Source: Pempheris klunzingeri
Lineage: Eukaryota > Chordata > Actinopteri > Acropomatiformes > Pempheridae
DNA: 64,000 bases
Direction: 5' to 3'
Assembly (NCBI RefSeq): GCF_042242105.1
Contig: NC_092012.1
Location: 16,436,543-16,500,542, forward strand
Both the position numbers and the translations under genes were made by a program. Positions 1 through 16,900 of the stretch are shown one piece after another; position 1 is the stretch's first letter, and the number at the start of each line of letters is the position of its first letter. Under the pieces are notes generated by a model, which made no database searches, was not told where the DNA came from, and was given only the letters and a program-made list of their open reading frames with translations.

Positions 1-125
1 TTAATGTCTCACGACGACTGTGCGTCCTCACTCTTCTCAACTTAATTAATTCATACATGTTTACGAATTAGACAGTTGAGACAGTTCAGTCAAGAAGGCG
101 GGAATCGACGAAAAGCGCCGCAAAC

Positions 126-3100
126 ATGGTAAATCCCCGTCGGCAAGTTTGAGTTAACATTAGCTTGACTGCTACAAACAGAGCAGCTAGGTTACCGCAC
201 TGTTAGCGTAGCATGCGTTACTGTTCAGAGGTTTCTTATGTGTCTTTTCCACTGGGACAGAGTCGTCACTGGACGTACAACCAGCAGCAGAGGCTCATGT
301 CTCAGCGCCAGAGTGAGGAGCAGCACAGGCAGCAGGAGGCTCGGCGTGTGGACAGAGAGAGGCAGCTGCAGGCCGGACTGCGAGACCAGGAGAGCTTTGA
401 GAGGAGGAGACACCTGCGACAGGTGCAGGAGGAACTCAAGGAGAGGCAAATGGAGAGCGCTCTGCTCAAGGTGTGTGTTTCTGCCTGTGCAGGTGATATT
501 GGGCCCAGAGCACAAAACACACACACACATGACCACAATACTACAAATGCATTGTTTAAATGCAAAGTTTAAAACTTTTTTTCCAACCATGTAAGGTTTA
601 AGGATTAGCTTTTGTCATTATACTGTACAGGATTGTCCAATGAAGTGTAGTTGTAGCTTTCTTCATGCTACACACACACACACACACAGAAATGATGTAC
701 AATATGACTGAATAATTGTGGTGCAAAGAAAAGAGGCTGTGGTGGGAATGGTGTCAGGGTGTTTCTTTTTAAGGCAGCACCTAATGTTTTAATGCTCGTG
801 GGGGAATTGTATAGAAGCTGTTTTAATGAGCAATAAATTGAATTGATTAATAGTTGGTTGATTTCTGTTTCATTTGTAATTGGCATTAAAGCAGGTATAA
901 ACCAAGGTTCTTTGGTGGCTTGAGATCCAAACTTTGAAAAGCATTGCTTTTTACACAAAACCAAGCTGTGTCATCATGGTTTTAACAAGGCATTAACTTA
1001 CCCGAACCAAAATGTAGATTATCGTGATTGAATTTGACTTGCAGGCAGAGGAGGAGAGAAGAAACAGAGAAATGCAACTTGAACAAGAGGAGAGGATGGC
1101 TAAAGAGCTGGCCCGCATCAAATATGAGACACAAAGAGAAGAGAAAATGAGGCAGTATATTAAAGAGAACAGGTAAGTACACCTACTTCATTACCTTGAC
1201 CTAATTGTAAATTATGGGTCAATATACAAATAAAATAAACAGTTTTGTGTCTTCTTTGTCTGCTTTGGTCTCTTCAGTACTTTTTTTTTCAAAAGTCTAT
1301 TTGAATGATTTTCAGCATGGAGCTTCGAGAGCTGGAGTCAAAGCTTAAGTCTGCATATCTGAACAAGGAGAGAGCTGCACAGATCGCTGAGCAGGAAGCT
1401 ATGAGGTTTGAGACAATGGTGAGTAATGACACAACACCGGCTGTAAAAGATGGATTCTGTTCTTCAAAGTATCTTTCTTTATAACTCCAGATGCTTTTTC
1501 TTTGCATAAAAGCCACCAGGCAGAGATCCAGTGTTATTAGATATAGAAAAATGCTGTACGATACATTTGAGTACGTACAGTTTGTGGAGAAAATATGTGA
1601 TTAGCTTTATGCGTCAGGGCCCATATTTATCAAAGAGCTCAGAATTACACTTGAGTCAATTTAGGAGTAAAAAAAAGTTGTTATCCTTCCTAATAAGGAA
1701 CTGTAGGCATATTTCTAATGCAGAATATACCTACAGGCTTTAGACTGTTTACGTCTTTTCTCTGACACTAGCGTGAGGAGGCAGACTTTGCTCGCAAGAT
1801 GAAGAGCGAGCATGAGCGAACAGCCACTGAGCAGCAAAGACTGGACCAGAAACGGCACGAGGAGCTGGTGCAGTATCAGAGAGAGCTGGAGCAGCAGCTC
1901 ATGGAGAGGGAGCGTAAGAGACAAGAGGCGTACGAGGAGTTCCTCAAAGAGAAGCTCATGGTTGATGAGATTGTCAGGAAGATTTACGAGGAGGATCAGA
2001 TGTGAGTCCCTGACATCAATGCAAAATATATACACGCACATTTATCTTGATGACCGTCAAGGGATAAGATTAGTGTGAGCAAAAACTTTGAGTTCAACAA
2101 AATAGATAAGTTCAGTCAAATCATGTAGTATCTGCAAAATTGCCATTACATCTGTTTGTGCAACTAATACAGTATGTTTTAATTTTTAATTCACTAGCTC
2201 AGTATGAGTCTGTACTTCAAACAAAGTGTCTATCAGCACCTGTTTCCTCGTAGTATGATAGATTTGATTAAATATAATGGTGTTTTCTTGAAGGGAGAGA
2301 CAGCTGAAACTCGAGAAGGTCAGAGCGACTCAGCAGCACATTGAAGAATTCAAGAGACAGCAGGCCGAGTGGAGACGCATGGAGCAAGAAAAGATGGAAG
2401 CTGAGAACCGACGAATCATGGAGTTTGTGAACCGTCAACAGCACGTGGAGGAGAACAGAATGGCCATGATCAGAGAGAGAGAACAAGCAAAGGAGCAGCT
2501 TCATAGAATGGTTGACACTTTTTTTGTCCATACTTTTATCTGTTCATTCAATGACAGCGCACCAATATTTTTGCACCAGACATGACTCCTCTTTGTTCTC
2601 CTGTAGCTGTCTGAGAAGATCGAAGAGGAGAGGCAGCAGCGTGAAGAGATGGAGCGAGTCCGTGAGGAGCTTTGTTTAGAAGAACAAGAAGAGGCTAACA
2701 GGCAGAGAGAGATCGTACGTATCATTGCTTCATGGTCTCACTTCCTAAACATCCATCACTTATTCTTTTAAGGATCACAACTGAGATTACAGCAATGATG
2801 AAGGCGCTAACCAAACATTAGGGCTGCAAGCAATAATTACACTTACAAGAATTGCCTTTTTTAATGAGTCATTTGGTCTATAGAAAGATTACAAGGTTAA
2901 GGTAACCTCTTCAAATTGCATGTTTTCTTCAACCAACTGTCCAAAACCCCAAAACAGTTACTTAACAGTACTGTAAGTTAGAGACAAGCAGCAAATGTGC
3001 ACACTTTAGAGCTACAACTAGGAGTGTTTCTTATTTCTGCTTGATAAATGACTGATCCATCAACTAATCAGCTGATGGTTATAGCACTGTGACGTTGAGT

Positions 3101-4318
3101 TGTAATCATACCGACACTGTTTCGAAGTGACGCATTCTGTAGTGAAGAAGTAATGAACATGTGTTCGCTATCTGTCACAAGCATGTTGAACAAAGCAGTC
3201 TGAGGTAAAGCAGGATTGAGGTAAAGCTCATAATTAACAGGACTGCATTATTCACAAGTCATGAGACAAGAGACACACACAGGGTCTTTGTGCTCTGGGA
3301 CCTGAAATAATAACTGTTATATATATTACCTTAATATTTTCCCCACCTTTCATCTAACAGGAAGAGATGGAGAAGAAAATCAGACAGAGGCTGATGATGC
3401 AGCGGACCTGCCAGGAGCAAATGGCTTTCAAAGAGATGAGGAGGCAGGCAGAGAAAGAGGAAGAGGAGGCCTTCAGGAAAATGATGATGGCTAAGTTTGC
3501 AGAGGACGATCGGATAGAGCAGATGAATGCCCAGAAGAGACGCATGAAGCAACTTGAGCACAAACGCGAGGTGGAGAAGCTGATAGAGGACAGAAGGCGG
3601 CAGCATGAGGCTGACATGGTACAAACCAGACTCTCTGTGTGCATAGTTACATCCAGGATATGGTGGTGCTGGTGTAGTTTACTGGAAGGCAACAGGTAGC
3701 AGCAACTAAGTTTTAGCTCACTGATTTTTGATATTAAGCACTTAGTAATAAATAAATAGAATAAATAGAGATTTAGTATTTAGTACTTAAGTCTTAAAAA
3801 ATGTATATAAGAATGAATATAAGTATCTGACCTTCAAAAGAATAGTTGTAGCTTGGGTGAGTAATAAAGAAGTAAGAGATTTATTTGAGGAACATAAGTG
3901 AAAATGTACAAAACGTGCAGCTCTAGAGTCTCATCTTTGGTTGTAAAGTCAGTTTTCATAATAACATTTATGTTTCCCTTCAAGGAACTGGAGGCGAAAG
4001 AAAGGGCGCTTGAGCAGGAGAGGGAGGCGCTGCGCAGGCAGATAGTTGAAGAAGAGAGGCAGCGACTTCTTAAACGCCACGCAACAAAACTCCTTGGATA
4101 CCTTCCAAAGGTATGAGCCAGCACATGAATTGTCAACAATTTTACACCAGTTCATAATCTTCTACAGATCAAACCATGTGTGTGACCACGAGTGTATCCA
4201 TTCACAGGGCTTGCTCCGTGAAGATGACCTGGTGCACTTTGATGAAGACTTCAGAAAAAACTTTAAAACACGTCAGGCAGATATTTTCTCTGAAGATGGC
4301 TGGGATAGCGATGAGTAA
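126..4318 (+). CDS. mns1: MNS1, meiosis-specific nuclear structural protein 1 (coiled-coil axonemal protein)
   Basis: Ten coding exons: 126-128, 261-470, 1045-1172, 1316-1418, 1772-2001, 2294-2510, 2607-2714, 3361-3618, 3985-4110 and 4208-4318. All phases close to give 497 aa; from memory the human protein is about 495 aa. Almost the whole chain is a charged alpha-helix or coiled coil rich in E, R, K, Q and M, with no membrane segment or signal peptide. The C-terminus is acidic (GWDSDE) after a KLLGYLPKG block. Family knowledge: MNS1 lies inside axonemal doublet microtubules and is needed for motile cilia, sperm flagella and left-right patterning. The start is the ATG at 126, followed directly by a GT donor; splicing to 261 reads M-SRHWTYNQQQR. 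A later in-frame Met in exon 2 is the alternative. The exon 6 donor is weak (GTTGAC). TEX9 lies tail-to-tail 283 bp downstream. Identity rests on the protein pattern, the length and synteny with TEX9 and RFX7. Confidence 0.9.
2818..3075. repeat. Degenerate interspersed repeat in MNS1 intron 7 (hAT-like, tentative)
   Basis: The stretch opens with TTAGGGCTGCAA. It then holds diluted motifs of a common fish repeat: a 'tttggtctata' block, 'ccaaaaccccaaaa', and an end with 'aatcagctgatggtta'. A similar decayed copy sits at 34300-34545 in NEDD4 intron 2's downstream neighbour, intron 5. The assignment to a hAT-like family is from memory of motif style and is uncertain. Confidence 0.4.
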
Positions 4319-4435
4319 ATTTGTCCACTGAAATTGCACATCAAGCCACTAGAGGGCAGTTTAACATTACAGTGAACTGAGTAGAAATTTTAAGTGACCA
4401 CAGGTCATGATAGCACTTGTTTAGCATTCAGTAAC

Positions 4436-4441
4436 AATAAA
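4436..4441 (+). terminator. MNS1 poly(A) signal
   Basis: A canonical AATAAA lies about 118 nt after the MNS1 stop. Cleavage would be expected some 10-30 nt downstream, which is inside the TEX9 3' UTR territory. Confidence 0.6.
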
Positions 4442-4459
4442 ATGTTTTAGAGACATCTT

Positions 4460-4465
4460 TTTATT
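4460..4465 (-). terminator. Candidate TEX9 poly(A) signal
   Basis: TTTATT on the + strand reads AATAAA on the TEX9 strand, about 137 nt past its stop. A second identical hexamer at 4561-4566 is closer to the stop (about 36 nt) and could be used instead. If the distal signal is used, the MNS1 and TEX9 transcripts would overlap at their 3' ends. Confidence 0.45.
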
Positions 4466-4601
4466 AGGACTGTGCTGACAGCATCTCAATTAAAACATGC
4501 AGAAAAGATCTGAGGTGTCTGGTGGCTAAATGTGATAATAAGGAGATGAATCTCAAAAGATTTATTCAGGCACCTGTAACCAGTGCTGAACCTCTCGGCG
4601 T

Positions 4602-8839
<4,238 letters not shown>

Positions 8840-8867
8840 TGTCACACAGTGAGGCAACGCGGCGCTG

Positions 8868-8880
8868 GTTGCATAGCAAC
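8868..8880 (-). promoter_or_regulatory. X-box (RFX binding site) in the TEX9 promoter
   Basis: GTTGCATAGCAAC is a near-palindrome with two RFX half-sites (GTTGC and GCAAC) separated by three bases. That is the classic X-box layout found close upstream of ciliary genes. It ends 29 bp upstream of the TEX9 ATG. The site is seen in the sequence; RFX binding is inferred from the motif and from TEX9's expression pattern. Confidence 0.7.
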
Positions 8881-9764
8881 TATGAGTGTGGAGCGCACAC
8901 AGTACGGTAGCCCTTTAGGGACATTTAAAAAGCGAACTTTCAATCCAAGTGCAAAAACATACAACTAAAGGCAGGACCAAAAATGTCAAATGATTTTAGG
9001 TGTTGTTTTTCCTAACAAAGTAAAAATAAGGATTATAGTAAGAAATAGTGATTGTTTACATATTACTTTGAACTACATGATTGCTCAACACTTAGTTTTA
9101 ATACTGTCTATGGAAGTGATATTTGCACAATAATCTAATAAGATTATGCTCTGGCAATTCAGCATGGTATTGCAATAGTTGGGGAACTCACAAGAGGCGG
9201 GTTAAAAGCAGAAAGAAGAATGGTCATAATTAAAGCAGCAGAGGCTGAGATATGCTGACTTTTAGTCTCCAAAACTTTCACTTCTTTCAAATATCAAAAA
9301 CGACTGTTTGTAACTCACGCTTTCTGTTCCATTTGCCACTCTAAAGCCCAAGCAGTGATAATCTGATGACGTCACAGACTTGACATAAAGCTCCCTCCAG
9401 AGCTACAGAAGACCACTTTCATCACATGCTGAGGGTCCTCATGACAGGATACTGAGCCTCATGTGTAAAATCAGTGCCTCCATCTCAAACAATTGCAATC
9501 AGTAAATAATCATAAGCCTGCGAAAATAAAGTTTTAACCCCTGGTTCTTTGCTATCTCTGTGAATTTTGTACAGTATTTCTGTGGTGGAATATTAAATGG
9601 TCTCAGCTTTTTGTGAGGTAATTAATGGTGAGGCATGGTCATTTATAATGTACAAAAATGTCAGAAAATGGACCAAGTAAACACAATATCAACTGAAATA
9701 AAGATTTAACTACTAGATTTTCCAGCCTCCAGCCTCCTCAAGACAGGCTCGAGCATAGTAATAA

Positions 9765-10195
9765 TCGGTGGGGAAGGAAGTCCTCAGATCCTCTATTAGA
9801 ATAAAAACACTATTACAAACTCTTACCTAACTAAAAGTACATTTGTATTATTAGTCAAATGTGCTGGTATCAAAGCAAAAGTACTCATTATGTGTTAAAA
9901 TGGGTCTTGTGGCTGATATATAATCATTTATTACATAGATTGTTACTGATGCATCAATGTTCATGTATAATTTACTGTTGTTGCTGGTTAAGGCTGCAAA
10001 CAACTCATAGACATCTGAAATGTGATGACACTGCTTTTTTAAAATAATGCATTGCACTTCTAAGCTTATGTCATGTTTTTAACGTAAGGCATCCATGTGA
10101 TAAAGTTACTGCACATTTTCTTCCTCTGAATTGTGGTGGAATAAAAATGTGACGTATCATAGAAATACTAAAGTAAAATAAAAGTACTTGTTAAT
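9765..10195 (+). repeat. Degenerate 'AGTACTTTTACT' family repeat (non-autonomous DNA transposon-like)
   Basis: It begins with a 'gtggggaaggaagt..tcagatcctc' block and contains 'aaaagtactcattatg', 'gatgcatcaatgt' and a terminal 'aaaataaaagtact'. This order matches a very common teleost repeat remembered for its stepwise AGTA/TACT motifs. Copies also lie at 11108-11570, 11865-12130 (reverse) and 30895-31095 (reverse). Confidence 0.55.
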
Positions 10196-10533
10196 GTAAG
10201 CTAATGAGTTTTCTTTTATAAGTCGCTGTCATTACGTAATAGAACCTGCATCATGTCAGTGGATGTTTTGTTTTAGTGGTCCAAGTTTCCAAAAGAAAAG
10301 TACAATTTGCCAAGTCACCACAAACCTTAGTCACACTGTCAAGATGGTGCAAAGCAGACAACCCATATAAAATAGATACAATATTAACAATAATTTACAA
10401 ATTATTATTAATGACCTGCACATATAACATTTATTTTTGTTTTCCTGCTGGGCCAGTGTCAGCATTAATGGTATCCATGTTTAAATCCTCACAGTGTCTT
10501 CTGCTTACATATTTTTAATGCTGCGGGTCTCAC

Positions 10534-10545
10534 TGCGCATGCGCC
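10534..10545. promoter_or_regulatory. NRF1-like motif in the RFX7 promoter
   Basis: TGCGCATGCGCC matches the palindromic NRF1 core GCGCATGCGC. It lies in the CpG-rich segment about 370 bp upstream of the RFX7 start codon. The motif is seen; function is inferred. Confidence 0.5.
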
Positions 10546-10914
10546 CGCCCAGCAGCCACTACTCACCCTGCACATGCAGAGAAATCCCATAACGTGAGGG
10601 GCACAGCACACCGGAGGGACGGGCTAGTTGTTTACCAGCTGTCTGCTCACTGTTTACACCCGCTTTTATTTATATCCACGCATCACCCCGCGGTAGACAA
10701 TGTAGTGTTTCACTACACTTTATTCACTGAGTGTTGGGACTTGAAGCGAGCGATGTCGCAGGAGGTCCGGGAGGCAACAACAACAACAACAACAGGGCGC
10801 GCTGCTGTCCCGTTAGCATCGCAGCGTCCTCCGGTAAATGTAGCTTAACCCTGCACCCGTCCACGCCTCCTGTCCAGCCCAGCCCAGCCCAGTCCGGACC
10901 CGAGGCCCGCCGTG

Positions 10915-13900
10915 ATGGCCGAGGAGGACCCCCAGCAGCCAGCGGAGCGCGGGGTGAGGAGCCAGGCCGGCCTGCTCCCCGGGCTGCAGGGCGCCGAGGC
11001 CAGCGCTCTGCAGCTCAGGATCAAGAACTCCATCTGGTGAGGAGGTGTCCACACACTGCCGGGGCATGTGCTTGATGCTTGAAGGGAGAAGCAACATTTA
11101 CACTGAGCCTTCTCACCCAGAGGTAGAAGTAGTGCTCACATGCTTTACTGCAGTAAAAGGAGCAACAACACCATGTCAGAGTACTTCATCACTGTTAGAG
11201 AAGTCCTGCATGCAAAATGTAGCAGTATAAGCAGTAGTGATAGAGCAGAAAACTGTCTCCTTATTTTACTGGAATACTGATTTAATAATATGTAATTAGT
11301 ATACTGTTATAGATTCTACAAGTGGAGCCAGTTTTACCTGTGTGCTGTTGGACAGTTTAATTATATTTTATACACTGATCACATGTTTAATAAGTGAAAA
11401 GTTAATCTGCGCACAACACGTGCCAGTAAAATGAATGCGATGGAGTAAAAAGAGCAATATTTTCTGCTGGAATGCAGCAAAGTGTCATTTAATGGAAGTG
11501 TTAAGTCAAATAAGCACACAGTACTGGAGTAGTTGTACTTAGTCACATTCCAGAGTAGCTATAGATATGTATTTACATGTAGTTTCAAAGGAGTTGCAGA
11601 GCATCAGCAGTTCATTTGGTAAAGTGTTCAGGTGGTTTGTGGTCTGTTCGTTCAGACTGAGGAGTGACAGACTCTGAGGGCAGGTACAGTCCAGTCTGCC
11701 CATACGTTGTAGCTCATATCCGCCTGTTCCAGGACTGTTGGGCCGATTGTTAATGCAGACAGACTAAACTATAAAGATCGTCTTGGGATCTAAATCTGTT
11801 GATCAGGTCTCAGGGTGCCTTTATGTCAGATGTTCAGGGTCAGATGTTGGCATGGACAGTGTTAGTGGTGGAATTTAACTAGTGCATTTACTCAGGTACA
11901 GTACAATTTTGTGGTACTGTTCTGCAGATGAAGATTTTACCCACAAAACATACGGTCAAATAATAAAATATGATGATGCATTGCTGTACAGTAAACTACT
12001 TAACAGTATATTGTATGTCGTAGTTGAAAATGCTGCTTACGCATGAATGCACCAGTAATTATAACCTCATATTACAGTACAATGTCTTCTTGCATAGTTC
12101 AGTGTACTTTTACTCAAGGGAAAACTTGAGTAATAATAGAGTATAGCTCCTTAAACGTAGTAAGTCTCATCTCTTTGTAGTTGTTGTAGCCATCTACATT
12201 CAAGTTCCCTATTAAAACGCTTGCGAAACCAGCAGCTGCAGTATTTAGTTCCTCACTTGACATAACTCAGTTTCACATTATGTACCAAGTAGAGCAAACC
12301 TCGAAAGAAATGCTGTGCTTTACGTTTACAAGACAAATGTAATGTCATGTAATCACCACGATGTGTGTTTGAAAACTGCTCACACATACCAGATATTATC
12401 CAAATGATCCAAGTGACTTTCACAACAGTTTATAGAAGAAAGCTCACTGACTTCAGACATGTTTACCTGGTTTTAGGCTACTTTTTCTACTATTTCCCGA
12501 TTGATAAATTGATTCTATTGTTTGTCTATAAAATGTTTTAAAAAAAAAGTTTTGTCCAATAGAAAAACACAAAGATATACTATATATAACTAAGTGAGTC
12601 TCTGAGAGGCAGTCAGGCCTGAAATCTCAGGAGCTGTAATTTCTGTGTATAAAATAATATTTTCAGCATTATTTGAACTGCTTTAACATAAATATACTAG
12701 ACTGAATCATTACCAGTTTGAAATAAGGACCTGTGGCTGTTCACATAATAAAATCTGAATCAAATGCAAAAGTTTATTGTACTTAAACAAGATAAATGCA
12801 AGGATTTGAAGTAGTGTATTAGTTTTCAGATATGAGAAAAAGACCTAATTTCTTTAACAACTGCTACTGTATATTGTCTGAAGGTCATGTTCTGACCAAA
12901 AATACCCTTTTTTTCTCTGAGTGAGAGTTAACTCAATTCTTGTCGTGGAAATATCAAGCAGCCATAAAATGTCAAAAGGCTGAACCAGCAGAAAGCACAA
13001 GAGTTCAGAGTTGAAATGTCTGCAGGAAAAACCTGAACAGCAGCCGGTCACTGTGCTAGTGCCAGTTTGCCATTAACACGCTGGGATTTTGAATATTTGT
13101 CCTGCTCCCTAAATCTTTAACCTTTAAAGAAGATTAGAGCATAAATATTGACGTTCACCTCAGCAACCTGCTTCTGAGTGGCTCATTGGAGGCTGAGGCC
13201 GTCTGCGTCGGGGTCAGCAAGTTCAAGCGTCAACGTACGGAGCGGAGCGGGGGTCTGTTGTGAAGCGCTGCTGTGGAGGGAGCTGCTCCTGCTGGTTTTA
13301 CACCTGGATTTTAGACCCAGCGTAATTTAAACGATGTCTTGCATCAGTTCTTTGTTACGTTTTCTAATCTAAGTCTTAAATAAATGGCCTCAGGTGTCGT
13401 TCGGTGTACCTGCCAAATCTGCCTTACAAACAGCTTAACGGCGGCCTTTCAGCACCGGGACAATCCTTGCCCCTAGTAACAGTGAATTAAAGGGAACTGT
13501 TCTTGTCATGGCTTAGCAGAGTGTCCCCTGTTTCTGTCCTGCCCAGTGTTGCCGAGTAAGAGTCTTTAAATGAGACCTTCTGTCTCGCGATCGACAACAA
13601 CATGACCCGTCTGTAGATGAGGAATTAGACCTGGAAAATCTATTCATGCGTCTGGTTTGATGGGCAATGCTTCAGTGGTTTAAATCAGTGTAGAGGTTTA
13701 AGATGAGTGTCTTCTTGTAGTTTATTTAGTTAATTTAGTCAATTAAAATAGTGATTGGCACCTTTTGTCTAAACTTATGTATGTACAATATGGATGTCAA
13801 TGGCCTCCTTTTATTAGTATACAATAAGCAAGAGCATATGGATAATATCAGTAATCACAATAAAACATTTGGGAACACTCTAGGATTTTTTACTTCTCTT

Positions 13901-16900
13901 AAATTATGACAAACCCATGAATAAAGGGTGAATGCCCACATTTTTATCAAATTCTACCATCAACATTAGCTTCAACTGGGATGAAAGAGTTGGATAGTAG
14001 ATTTCCTCAGTGACGGCACATGAATGTCTGTGCTCTGAATGATAAAAAAGCTCCTGTCTGTCAGAGACAATGTTACCACAGTGCCTGTCTGTCTCTCTCT
14101 CTCTCTTTTTACATATGACAACATGTGTTCCCGCTGGTGGGATACATGACCTGAGAGATGCTGAAGGGAGGGTCGTCTCATACCAAACATTCCTCGGCTT
14201 TATAAATAAATACACTTTAGACACACGTGCTCATGTTACACCAGCTTCATACTAATTTATACTATGTCTCTGTTTTGCAGCAAATCCGTTCAATCAAAAG
14301 TGGAAAACATTCTGGTGAGTATTCTTGACGTGTTTTTAACCCATAAACTGCAACTTTAATGAAAGCATTTTTATTGAACCCTGCGTCATCTGTTGAAATA
14401 TCGTTTGTGATTCATTCGCGTTTCTCGCATGCAGAGCTAAAGCACTGTTGCTTCCTGATGGGTTTATTTCCTTTCTGGAATATTTTTTTAAAAATGACCG
14501 CAAATCTGTCTTTTTAGCGTCACTTTTTAGATCAGCCTATAGAGGGCGCAGCTGAGGCCCGACAACTGTAGCGAGCCGGTGACGTCTCTAGTTAGGACTC
14601 AACAAGGACGGCTATTACTATTTGTTCTATGATTTTATAAATCATGAATGTTTAAGATTTGTAAAACTCTCCCCGAGCCTTGAAAAGCCGGAAAAGAAAA
14701 AGGAGCGTTGAATGTCGGCTGTGTGGGATGAACGGCTGAGTTCAGACACAGAGATACTGATGTGCAGTGGGCTGCATTGAGCCTCTATGAAAAGAGACAA
14801 CAACGGATTAACCTCTGACAGCAGCCTCATGAGTGGGTCAAATATGGTCTCAGCAGACCAGCGTCTCCTCTATGAATGGATTATAAATCAGTATATTGCA
14901 TCCCCTGAAGGTCAGAGGGAAACATTGTCATTAAAATTTCTAAATAAATTCATTATCGAATCAGCTCTGAACGGTATGTACAGTCTAGAGGTGCTTCAGC
15001 GTATCTTAAACTATGTTTATTACATCCAACAATAGGAAAATGGGATGTTATAAAATACTAATGCTATTCCTTCAGTCTAAGCAGTAATTGGTGAGAAGGT
15101 TAAAGTATGTGTTGTTGGGAGTGATGCTAATAGAAAGGCCACGGGACTGTTTTAGGCACACGTGCCAAATGCCAAATTAGGCACACGTGTCTATCCCCGT
15201 TGGAAAAGGGCAAATTTCATGTTGGCCTGACGGTGGCGCTAGAGGAAGGAAGGCGCTAGAAGAGTGTCAAAAACAGGAAAAGCTCTTTGCGAATCCACAG
15301 ATTATGTTCTCGATTTGTCGTTTGGTCCTTGAAACACCAAAAAGTAGTAAAAACCAACTCTCCAAGTTAAATGCTTCTTTTATCCAACCAACAATTCCAA
15401 ATGAAAAAAATGTTCATTATCAAAGATGATAGAAAAGAAGGAGCAAATCCTCACATTGTAGAAGCTGAACCCAGCAAATATTTGTCTGTTGCTGGAAAGT
15501 AAAATAGTAAATCATTTTCTTTTGATTGACTAATCATTCACTAAAAAGAATCTACTGTGCTCCGTGGATTGCATGGCAGTCTGCCCATTACATTTTGATA
15601 TTTCTTTTTGTGTACTTGTTGAAGGACATCAAAACCATTAACATTTCTGTGGGGAGGATGAATGTCTGCTGGCTGTAGACATCTTACAGTATGCTTAGTG
15701 TGTCCATGGTTCATACACACATTGTGACGCAGGCTGTGTTGACTCTAATTTTGTGATTTTGTGTGATGCTCTGCTCTGTTTCATCACCTGCTATATAAAG
15801 AAGAAGTCCAGCGTTACTGAGAGCCAGCTGATGTTGCACTGTTTGCTAAATTGGTGTCTAGTATTGTACTTGCACATGCTATAACGATGATATAACAGTA
15901 GTTTGTTTAGAGCAATGTGCAGCTTTTTGGAGAGTGTGACAGTCACTGTTAAAGCCTCATGGGTGCTGTAGTCTACGTGTTGAATAGTAGAGTAAAAGAA
16001 TACATGTTTATCAGGACGTTCAGTTGTAGATACCATCTAACTTAGCAGAATACCAGGTCATGTGTCACCTTTTAATAAAATGCAATGCAGAAAATTCATT
16101 GTAAAGCCGAGGCTGGTTGTCCCTATGTAATATTCTATATATAATGTGTGTTGTCATGTAGTTGTTAATACAGACCGGGTCATCTCATCCCTGACCATGC
16201 CTAAAATCACTTTGCACCCTATGTTGCCTGACCTCATCTATCACCACCGTGTGGGCACCAGTTTGCTTCTGTTTTGATAATCCTAAAGTAGTCAACTGAG
16301 AAGAGCTTAATAAAAAGCATTGCATTGAATTGATGATATGTTTAGTCTCCACTGGGTCTTCCTTGGCAACCTCACAGCGATGACGAGACTCCAAGAAGTC
16401 ACTTAACCGACCGAGAAATAGTCCCCTGCATCACCCGTCAGAAAACCACAACTTGATTTTTACACATGATCTAACTTTATAATAGTTTATTCTGTTTATC
16501 CGACCACAGAAACATAAAAATGTATGAATAAGATTAACCGTAGTGTAAATTCTGATCCATTAAAACACAGTTTAAGTGATCGCAGAGACCAGGAAGAGGG
16601 GAATGAACAAAGGTTCAGGCCTCGAATACTGAGGGAGCACCTGAGCTACAATAATTTACCAAATTTAAGCCACTGCATCTTGGGTCAGGAAGTTTATATT
16701 TAATAGTGCACATAGCTGCACAAAATAAGTCAAAATGTCTGCACATTAACTATCAAACACTGAAATCATAAATGTTTGCATGTTGGTAGCATCTCTGTTT
16801 CCAGGTAAAGTGAGTTAAAGGGTGAGAGGAGTTGATGACACAGTAACACACAGACATCGACAGTCCAAGTCAGCAGAGCAGGACGTGAGTCCCAACAGCG

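Larger units (their letters stand above)
8881..10914. other. TEX9-RFX7 head-to-head intergenic region and RFX7 5' UTR
   Basis: The region is AT-rich with no supported coding exon until a CpG-rich segment from about 10525. It contains one degenerate interspersed repeat (about 9765-10195). The last 390 bp are GC-rich and hold an NRF1-like motif, a CAA run (10776-10793) and CCCAG tandem units (10875-10890) just before the RFX7 ATG. The short ORFs here show no recognisable protein. Confidence 0.6.

Noticed and set aside
14787-15035. 82-codon ORF in RFX7 intron 2 as a small gene
   Set aside because: There is no recognisable domain and no convincing splice or promoter context; ORFs this long occur by chance in introns.
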